Shown: in pieces, positions 32,436 to 37,775 of the stretch | Layout of the letters: each line of letters begins with the position of its first letter | Position numbering within the stretch: the first letter of the stretch is position 1 | DNA from: an uncultured Muribaculaceae bacterium | Lineage (GTDB): Bacteria > Bacteroidota > Bacteroidia > Bacteroidales > Muribaculaceae | Assembly (NCBI GenBank): GCA_905207535.1 | Contig: CAJLLX010000008.1 | Coordinates: 1-37,775 of the forward strand | DNA: 37,775 nt | Reading direction: 5' to 3' | Program-made: the position numbers and the translations under genes | Notes under the pieces: model-generated | The model's input: the letters and a program-made list of their open reading frames with translations, nothing else | What the model was told of the DNA's origin: nothing | Database searches by the model: none

Positions 32436-33921
32436 GGCAGTGACTATCGACACCCGTAAAGAGATCATTTTCGGCTCCTCAGACCCTAATATTTCCCGAA
32501 TCATCAATAAAAAGGCTGACGAGGGAGAGCTTCGCAAGGTGGCGCCGCGCATTTATACCACCAATCTCGTTGACAGTTTGGAAAATATAGTGCGCCGCAA
32601 CCTTATTGACATCCTTGTTTACCGCTATCCCGATGCTCTGATCAGCCATCGCAGCGCCAAAGAGATGCGCCCCACGGCCACAGGCGATTTTTTCCTCACC
32701 AACTCCACCACAAGGCGTGTGACAGACCTGCCGGGCATCATCCTCAATTTTGTCAAAGGTCCGAAGGCCACGAAGCATGATATTCCCTTTATGGGGATGC
32801 ACATCTCAGGCGAACATCGGTATATGCTCGAAAATATGCAGTTATCGCGCAAATCGGGCGACGAATCGCGCGTGCTACCGCCGAATGTCATCGAAAATAA
32901 GCTTGAACAGATTCTCCTCACCGGCGGCGAGGACCGCCTTAACGAGTATCGCGACGAGCTCAGGGCCGTAGCCGACGAACTGGGGATGCACCAGGAATTC
33001 GCCAAAATCAACAACATCATTTCAGCACTGCTCTCCACCCACGATGCAAAAGTGCTGACCACCGATTCGGCAAAAGCCATTGCAGCCGGCAATCCGTTCG
33101 ATGCCACAAGAGTAGAACTCTTTGAAGTGCTTTTTGAGGCAATTAAAGACCGCTATTTCATAATCCGCAACAACCGCAACACCGACGAGGAGTCGTTTCG
33201 TCTCTTCTCGTTCTTCGAGAGCTATTTTTCCAACTATATCGAGGGGACGGAGTTTGAAATCGACGAAGCAAAGGCCATAGTCGACTCAGGCATCCCCATG
33301 CCTCGGCGCGATGAGGACTCACACGACATCCTCGGCACCTTCAAGGTGCTCTCCAACCGTATGGAGATGATGAAGACACCCACCTCGCCCAAAGAATTGT
33401 TCGCCATCCTGAGTCACCGGCACAGCATACTGCTTGAAGGGCGTCCGCAGATGAATCCCGGCATTTTCAAGGCGAAAAACAACCGCGCGGGGATGAGCGA
33501 GTTTGTAGACCATCAGCTTGTCAAGGGCACACTGTCGCAGGGATTCAAATATTACGCCGCGCTGACCGACCCGTTTGCACGTGCTATTTTCATGATGTTC
33601 ATGATCAGCGAGGTGCACCCGTTCAACGACGGTAACGGTCGTATAGCCCGCGTGATGATGAACGCCGAGTTTGTCCGCGCCGACCAAGCGCGCATCATTG
33701 TGCCGACCGTCTTCCGCGAAGACTATATCCTCGCACTGCGCAAGCTTACACGCCACCGCGACCCGATGGCTTACATCAACGTGATGACCAAACTGCATCA
33801 GTTCAGCGACAACCTCTATGGCACCGATTTTACCGAACTGAAAAACTACCTCGCCGCCTGCAACGCATACGAGGAGCCCTCGCAGGCAAAACTGCAGATT
33901 ATCAGTCGGTCGGTCAAGTGA
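32434..33921 (+). CDS. Fic-family protein with AbiEi-like N-terminal region
   Basis: A 495-residue protein. The Fic domain holds the complete catalytic loop HPFNDGNGRIAR with H395, so it can transfer AMP (or another nucleotide part) to target proteins. An inhibitory motif of the (S/T)xxxE(G/N) type lies before the core: SNYIEG with S266 and E270. The enzyme should therefore be self-inhibited (class II arrangement). The first 120 residues resemble AbiEi-type winged-helix antitoxins (GELRKVAPRIYTTN, then YPDALISHRSAKEM), a similarity I judge by pattern only. The ATG at 32434 was chosen because upstream codons belong to the intergenic stretch and the transposase junction. The gene has no separate antitoxin next to it. 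Role: regulation or defence, unknown target. Confidence 0.88.
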   Translation: MAVTIDTRKEIIFGSSDPNISRIINKKADEGELRKVAPRIYTTNLVDSLENIVRRNLIDILVYRYPDALISHRSAKEMRPTATGDFFLTNSTTRRVTDLPGIILNFVKGPKATKHDIPFMGMHISGEHRYMLENMQLSRKSGDESRVLPPNVIENKLEQILLTGGEDRLNEYRDELRAVADELGMHQEFAKINNIISALLSTHDAKVLTTDSAKAIAAGNPFDATRVELFEVLFEAIKDRYFIIRNNRNTDEESFRLFSFFESYFSNYIEGTEFEIDEAKAIVDSGIPMPRRDEDSHDILGTFKVLSNRMEMMKTPTSPKELFAILSHRHSILLEGRPQMNPGIFKAKNNRAGMSEFVDHQLVKGTLSQGFKYYAALTDPFARAIFMMFMISEVHPFNDGNGRIARVMMNAEFVRADQARIIVPTVFREDYILALRKLTRHRDPMAYINVMTKLHQFSDNLYGTDFTELKNYLAACNAYEEPSQAKLQIISRSVK

Positions 33922-34413
33922 TTAGCGGGAGAGGATGAAGGGGCAGGGGGAGGAGAGGGCCACGGGGGAGGCGGCCCGGAGGGTGTGGAGGGCGGCGACG
34001 GCGCTGTCGAGCGAATTGTAGGTGGCGGCGCCCACATAGTAGCGCTTGTCGCGGGGATCCTGGAAAAGCAGAGGAGCGGGCCAGCTGCCGGAATCTTTGA
34101 GGCGCGACATCACCGAGCGCGAGTTGAAAAGCTGCTTGAAGGTGGCGACTACCACCGTATATTGCTGAGGCTTAGCGCCCTCTACATGACGCACGTACAT
34201 GCCGCGCAGAGGGATGCTGTCGCCGCGGTAGACGGTCTTGGGGATCGCCTCCTCGCGTTTCATGCCGGTGATCTCCTCCTCGGTGAGGGCGGCATCGCGC
34301 TTATCCTTAGCTATCTGATAGGCATGGGCATAGTTGGCCTCGGTGGTTTTGCACCCGGTGAAAGCCACGCTCCCTATCAGGGCGGCAATCACGGGAATAA
34401 GTATCTTTTTCAT
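33922..34413 (-). CDS. SPOR-domain lipoprotein
   Basis: A 163-residue protein with a lipoprotein signal (MKKILIPVIAALIGSVAFTGC, Cys at 21). The C-terminal part (about 80-150) is a SPOR-like fold, with QQYTVVVATFKQLFNSRSVM and YYVGAATYNSLDSAVAALHT. SPOR domains bind denuded glycan strands of peptidoglycan, often at the division site. A helical Lys/Glu-rich linker joins anchor and domain. The start at 34413 gives an exact lipoprotein signal; earlier in-frame codons do not. The stop codon lies directly next to the end of the convergent fic gene, with no terminator seen between them. Confidence 0.85.
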   Translation of the reverse strand: MKKILIPVIAALIGSVAFTGCKTTEANYAHAYQIAKDKRDAALTEEEITGMKREEAIPKTVYRGDSIPLRGMYVRHVEGAKPQQYTVVVATFKQLFNSRSVMSRLKDSGSWPAPLLFQDPRDKRYYVGAATYNSLDSAVAALHTLRAASPVALSSPCPFILSR

Positions 34414-34490
34414 ACGAATTTGGTGTTTACAACAGAGAAACAATCGGGGAGGGAGAAGGTTGGAGAAAAGGAGAGAGGCCATCCGGGCAT

Positions 34491-34514
34491 TAGGACGCAC
34501 CATGGTGCGTCCTA
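34491..34514. repeat. Perfect 24-bp palindrome
   Basis: TAGGACGCACCA is followed at once by its exact reverse complement, without a loop. It lies in the gap between the SPOR lipoprotein gene and the phosphoesterase gene. A partial copy occurs at 13348-13361, suggesting a dispersed genomic repeat. Confidence 0.7.
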
Positions 34515-34552
34515 CAAGTTGATGAAAGAGATGGTGGTTGGAGGGAGAAAGA

Positions 34553-35071
34553 TCAGGTGATAGAAGGGATGGGGGAAGGAGGGTTGAGCTCGATGACCTC
34601 GAGGTCGCGCATGTTGGAGCCGTCGATGACGAAGCGGATCAGGGTGCGCTGCTTATGCCAGCCCTGGTTGCCGGCGGCGCCGGGATTGATGTGAAGCAAT
34701 CCGAGTTTCTGATCGTACATCACCTTGAGTATGTGGCTGTGACCGCAGACGAAGAGGCCCACATGCTCGCGGCGCAGCAGGTCGGCCATGCCGCGGCTGT
34801 AGCGTCCCGGATAGCCTCCGATGTGGGTGAGGAGCACTCGCACCCCCTCCACATCGAAGGTGAGCAGTTCGGGGCATCGGCGGGCGACGATGCCGCTGTC
34901 GATATTGCCGCGCACGGCGCGCACCACAGGGCACACCCCCTCGAGGCGCTCCAGCACATCGATGCAACCGATGTCGCCGGCGTGCCATATCTCATCGCAA
35001 TCCTTGAAATGGAGAGCGAAGCGGTCGTCCCACAGCGAGTGGGTGTCGGAAAGGAGGCCTATACGTTTCAC
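34553..35071 (-). CDS. Metallophosphoesterase, YfcE/MJ0936 type
   Basis: A 172-residue cytosolic phosphodiesterase with the full set of metal ligands: SDTHS (Asp 9, His 11), HAGDIG, RGNID, LTHIGG and CGHSHI. This corresponds to the small YfcE-like subfamily that hydrolyses phosphodiesters in vitro; physiological substrates are not established. It is the third gene in a minus-strand series after a GH13 enzyme gene (57 nt gap) and may be co-transcribed with it. The ATG at 35071 places the first metal motif at residue 8, as is usual in the family. Confidence 0.92.
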   Translation of the reverse strand: MKRIGLLSDTHSLWDDRFALHFKDCDEIWHAGDIGCIDVLERLEGVCPVVRAVRGNIDSGIVARRCPELLTFDVEGVRVLLTHIGGYPGRYSRGMADLLRREHVGLFVCGHSHILKVMYDQKLGLLHINPGAAGNQGWHKQRTLIRFVIDGSNMRDLEVIELNPPSPIPSIT

Positions 35072-35079
35072 TTAGTGCT

Positions 35080-35117
35080 TAGATTGTGGATTGTAGATAG
35101 TAGATGGTAGATGGGAG
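35080..35117. repeat. Short degenerate TAGAT repeats between genes
   Basis: The gap reads GATTGTAGATAGTAGATGG and then GTAGATGG, several near-copies of GTAGATGG/GTAGATA. It is a simple-sequence tract of the sort that varies in copy number between strains. Confidence 0.4.
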
Positions 35118-35128
35118 TGAGTTAGTAA

Positions 35129-36994
35129 TCAGAAATTTTGGAGGATCATCACCTCGCGGGGCGCGAAGGTCATGGTTTCGGCGACGGTGACCTCCTCGCC
35201 GCTGACCATATTGTGCATGCGGGTGCCGTAGGGAAGGATCTCCACGGTGCGCTCCATAGTCACCTCACGGGGCTCGTCGTTGCCGTTGAGTATCACCACC
35301 ACCTGCTTGTCGCCCAGACGGCGCTCATAGATATATAGGCCGTTCTGAGGCATGAAATGCTTGAGCGAGCCGCGGGCTATCACTTCGTTGACCTCGGGCG
35401 AGCGGCGCCATTGCAGCACGCTGCTGATGAAATCCCACGCTTCGCGCTGCAGGGGCGTGCGCCCCTCGGGGGTAAACTCCGAATGGTCATCGCCGGGGAA
35501 TCCGCCGGGCATGTCGAGGCGGATGTGGCCGTCGGTAATCTTCTTGGTGCCGTGCATCAGCAGCTCAGTGCCGTAGTAGAGCTGCGGGATGCCGCGCGAG
35601 GTGAGCAGGAAGGCGATAGCCTGCTTCCATGAGCCGAGCGAATCGGGCAGGGTGAGCAGATAGCGGTCGGTGTCGTGGTTGTCGAGGAATGTGAGCACCC
35701 GCTGCGGGTCGGCGTAGAGGTAGTCGAGCGCCAGGTGGTCGTATAGGTGATTGAGGCCGTTCCAGGGGTCGGTAGGCTCGTCAAAATATTTGTGACCGTC
35801 GATGCTGAGTTTGAAGTCCATCACCGTGGGGAGCGAAGTCTCCACCGGATTGAGGCGATTGCCCGACTGCCAGAAGGCCGAACCGGCCTCGTTGCCATAC
35901 CAGCACTCCCCTACTATGTTGAAATTGGGGTATTCGCGGAGCACATCGCGCGCCCATCCGGCCATCGCCTTCATATCGGCATAGGGGTAGGTGTCCATGC
36001 GTATGCCGTTGATCTTCGAGCTCTCAATCCACCATATCGAGTTTTGTGTGAGATACTTCATGAGGTGGGGATTGCGCTGATTGAGGTCGGGCATATCGGG
36101 CACGAACCATCCGTTGACCGTATGGTCAAAGTCGTAGTCCGACACATAGGGATCGTGGACGGTGCTGAGGCGGAAATTGGTGAGCGTCTTGCCGTCGGGA
36201 TGGTTGTACCAGTCGGCGGCGGGCATATCCTTGACCCAGGGATGGGCCGAACCCGAGTGGTTGAAGATCATATCCATCACCACCTTCATGCCCCGGCTGT
36301 GGGCATCGGCCACAAGGGCCTGCCAGTCGGCATTGGTGCCGAATCGCGGGTCGATGCGGTAGTAGTCGGTGGTGGCATAGCCGTGATACGAACCTCCGGG
36401 CATATCGTTTTCAAGCACCGGAGTAGACCATATGGCGGTCACTCCGAGCGAATCGAGGTAGGGCAACTTCTCGCGTATGCCGGCAATGTTGCCTCCATGT
36501 CGAGTGGATGGCTGCGAGCGGTCATAGCCCACCGGATAGTCGAGTCCGGCGAGCTCCTCGGCTCCCTTCACGTCGCCGCGAGCAAAGCGGTCGGGCATCA
36601 GCAGGTAGAGCACATCGGAGGCCGAAAAGCCCTCATACTCCTCAGGCTTGCGGTCGCGGGCCCGCAGCTCATAATCGTAAGTAAATTTCTTCCCGTCGAG
36701 ATTGAAGCGCAGCGGGAGCACCCCGGGCTTGGCATCGCGGCCGATGACGAGGTAGAGAAATTTGTAGTTGGGGCTGTCGAGCTTGAGCTGCTCGGCAATG
36801 CGCACTCCGGGATAGTCGAGAGCCACATCGGCGCGTCCTATGTCGTTGCCGGTGACCATAATCTGCAGGGTATCGCATGCCATCCCCACCCACCAGTAGG
36901 GAGGCTCGACATTGGTGATGACGGGCGCCTTTTTCGCGCCGAAGAGAGATGCTCCGGCCATCAAAGCCGCTCCAAATAGTGAAAGTCGTTTCAT
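35129..36994 (-). CDS. Secreted GH13 alpha-amylase-family enzyme (SusA/neopullulanase-like)
   Basis: A 621-residue enzyme with a signal peptide (MKRLSLFGAALMAGASLFGA). An N-terminal beta domain (25-115, cyclomaltodextrinase-N type) begins APVITNVEPPYWWVGM. The catalytic barrel (about 120-520) contains DMIFNHSG, the nucleophile D334 (GIRMDTYPY), the acid/base E363 (IVGECW) and D441 in FLDNHDTDR. The C-terminal beta domain follows. It should cut alpha-1,4 (and perhaps alpha-1,6) bonds in maltooligosaccharides in the periplasm, as SusA does. It lies 54 nt after the preceding partial gene on the same strand, so both may form a glucan-use unit. The annotation is firm at family level. Confidence 0.93.
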   Translation of the reverse strand: MKRLSLFGAALMAGASLFGAKKAPVITNVEPPYWWVGMACDTLQIMVTGNDIGRADVALDYPGVRIAEQLKLDSPNYKFLYLVIGRDAKPGVLPLRFNLDGKKFTYDYELRARDRKPEEYEGFSASDVLYLLMPDRFARGDVKGAEELAGLDYPVGYDRSQPSTRHGGNIAGIREKLPYLDSLGVTAIWSTPVLENDMPGGSYHGYATTDYYRIDPRFGTNADWQALVADAHSRGMKVVMDMIFNHSGSAHPWVKDMPAADWYNHPDGKTLTNFRLSTVHDPYVSDYDFDHTVNGWFVPDMPDLNQRNPHLMKYLTQNSIWWIESSKINGIRMDTYPYADMKAMAGWARDVLREYPNFNIVGECWYGNEAGSAFWQSGNRLNPVETSLPTVMDFKLSIDGHKYFDEPTDPWNGLNHLYDHLALDYLYADPQRVLTFLDNHDTDRYLLTLPDSLGSWKQAIAFLLTSRGIPQLYYGTELLMHGTKKITDGHIRLDMPGGFPGDDHSEFTPEGRTPLQREAWDFISSVLQWRRSPEVNEVIARGSLKHFMPQNGLYIYERRLGDKQVVVILNGNDEPREVTMERTVEILPYGTRMHNMVSGEEVTVAETMTFAPREVMILQNF

Positions 36995-37048
36995 CGGTAT
37001 AATGTAAGTAAGATATATGTCTGAAATTCAGTCAAAAAAAATCTTTTT

Positions 37049-37774
37049 TTAGTCGGGCAGGAGGTATAGGCGCACCTCGTCGGCCAGCACTATGTTGTTT
37101 TCAGGATCGATATACACCGGCGATGGCTGATAGAAAGCCATTTCCAGCGTGTGCTCCCCTTCAGTCAGCTCCACAATGAGCGGAGCGGTGAAGGCGGTGA
37201 GTGTCTGCCAGTGGTGCTCGGGGGCGCTGTCCCATGCCATTGGGGAAAGCTGTGTGAACACCAGCACTCCGGCGCGGTGGCCGTCGACCGAGAGCGAGCG
37301 GAGGGCAGTGCGGCGCCGCGGATTGACGATGCCGAGGCCGTTGACATAATGTACCTCCACGGCATAGCGCCCGGCGCGCTCCACATGCAGCGGCAGCCGG
37401 ATGCGACGGTTTTTATAGCGGTTCGACTCCACAAAGTCGGCCCTGAGCCGCTTATCCTCGATGATGCGGGTGCCCCCCTTGGCCACCGAAGCGAGCCGCA
37501 GCTCTATCATCGACGACGCAGGCACCACGAGGTGAGGCGCCGACGAAAAACTGATGTAGCGGTTCTCAGCGATGTTGCAAAACTGCACCAGGGTGGTGCG
37601 GCCGGTCTGAGCGAGGGCGTAGCGCCCGGAGGGGACACTCTCGGTGATCACGCCGTCGAGCCACAGGAAATTTTCACCCGTTCCGCCTGATACGAGCCGT
37701 CCATCGCCTGGATCCGACTCCACAGCCACCGCTGAGGGGCTCACCGTGGCGAGCCGCGGCGTGGCCCACACCAC
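37049..37774 (-). CDS. C-terminal part of a secreted glycan-related protein (cut by window edge)
   Basis: At least 241 residues, open to the right edge of the window. The visible N-terminal portion (ENFLWLDGVITESVPSGRYALA) may be part of a beta-rich catalytic-domain ending. From about residue 115 the chain resembles a CBM6/CBM35-like beta-sandwich: RIRLPLHVERAGRYAVEVHYVNG in two parts, SLSVDGHRAGVLVFTQL, and LIVELTEGEHTLEMAFYQP. Such modules bind glycans and are common at the end of large glycosidases in this phylum. Located before a GH13 gene, it is probably a glycoside hydrolase, but the catalytic part is outside the window. The apparent start at 37774 is only the window edge. Confidence 0.7.
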   Translation of the reverse strand: MVWATPRLATVSPSAVAVESDPGDGRLVSGGTGENFLWLDGVITESVPSGRYALAQTGRTTLVQFCNIAENRYISFSSAPHLVVPASSMIELRLASVAKGGTRIIEDKRLRADFVESNRYKNRRIRLPLHVERAGRYAVEVHYVNGLGIVNPRRRTALRSLSVDGHRAGVLVFTQLSPMAWDSAPEHHWQTLTAFTAPLIVELTEGEHTLEMAFYQPSPVYIDPENNIVLADEVRLYLLPD

Positions 37775-37775
37775 C

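Overview
The window looks like chromosome of a Bacteroidales bacterium, plausibly Muribaculaceae (inference). The evidence is a set of -7 promoter elements of the Bacteroidota type TAnnTTTG, many lipoproteins with a Cys directly after the signal peptide, a SusA-like GH13 enzyme, two TonB receptor/lipoprotein pairs and an OprO/OprP-type porin. There is no tRNA, rRNA or CRISPR array. The one structural RNA is RNase P RNA (rnpB).

Left part (1-19450, GC-rich). On the minus strand are an ECF sigma factor, a membrane anti-sigma candidate, a Spy/CpxP-like periplasmic protein, a large alpha-2-macroglobulin-like protein without a thioester motif, and the start of a further secreted protein cut by the window edge. 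On the plus strand, divergent from the sigma gene, are a TonB-dependent receptor with a lipoprotein partner and an EamA transporter. Then come a head-GIN protein (minus), rnpB (minus), a TrmH/SpoU rRNA methyltransferase, radA and an M16 zinc protease (plus). rnpB and the methyltransferase gene are fired from two nearly identical promoters in mirror orientation.

Middle part (about 19450-32410, visibly more AT-rich). This is a coherent phosphate-stress module: a TonB receptor and a surface lipoprotein (minus); an OmpR/PhoB-type response regulator, its sensor kinase and methylglyoxal synthase (plus, overlapping genes); a PiT phosphate transporter with a PhoU-like tail; a small membrane-anchored PhoU-like protein; and an OprO/OprP-type porin. 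Three promoters of this module carry a pair of 11-bp half-sites ending exactly 5 nt before the -7 element, as expected for a PhoB-like activator. A fourth copy stands alone at the left border. The segment is bracketed by a 24-bp direct repeat (23/24 identical) and contains a 5'-truncated IS5-type transposase gene. It is probably an acquired or rearranged island. Methylglyoxal synthase releases Pi from dihydroxyacetone phosphate, so the module may join phosphate import to metabolic phosphate recycling under one regulator.

Right part (32434-37775). A Fic protein with an AbiEi-like N-terminal region and an inhibitory motif is followed on the minus strand by a SPOR lipoprotein, a YfcE-type phosphoesterase, a secreted GH13 alpha-amylase-family enzyme, and the C-terminal part of a protein with a carbohydrate-binding-like end, cut by the window edge.
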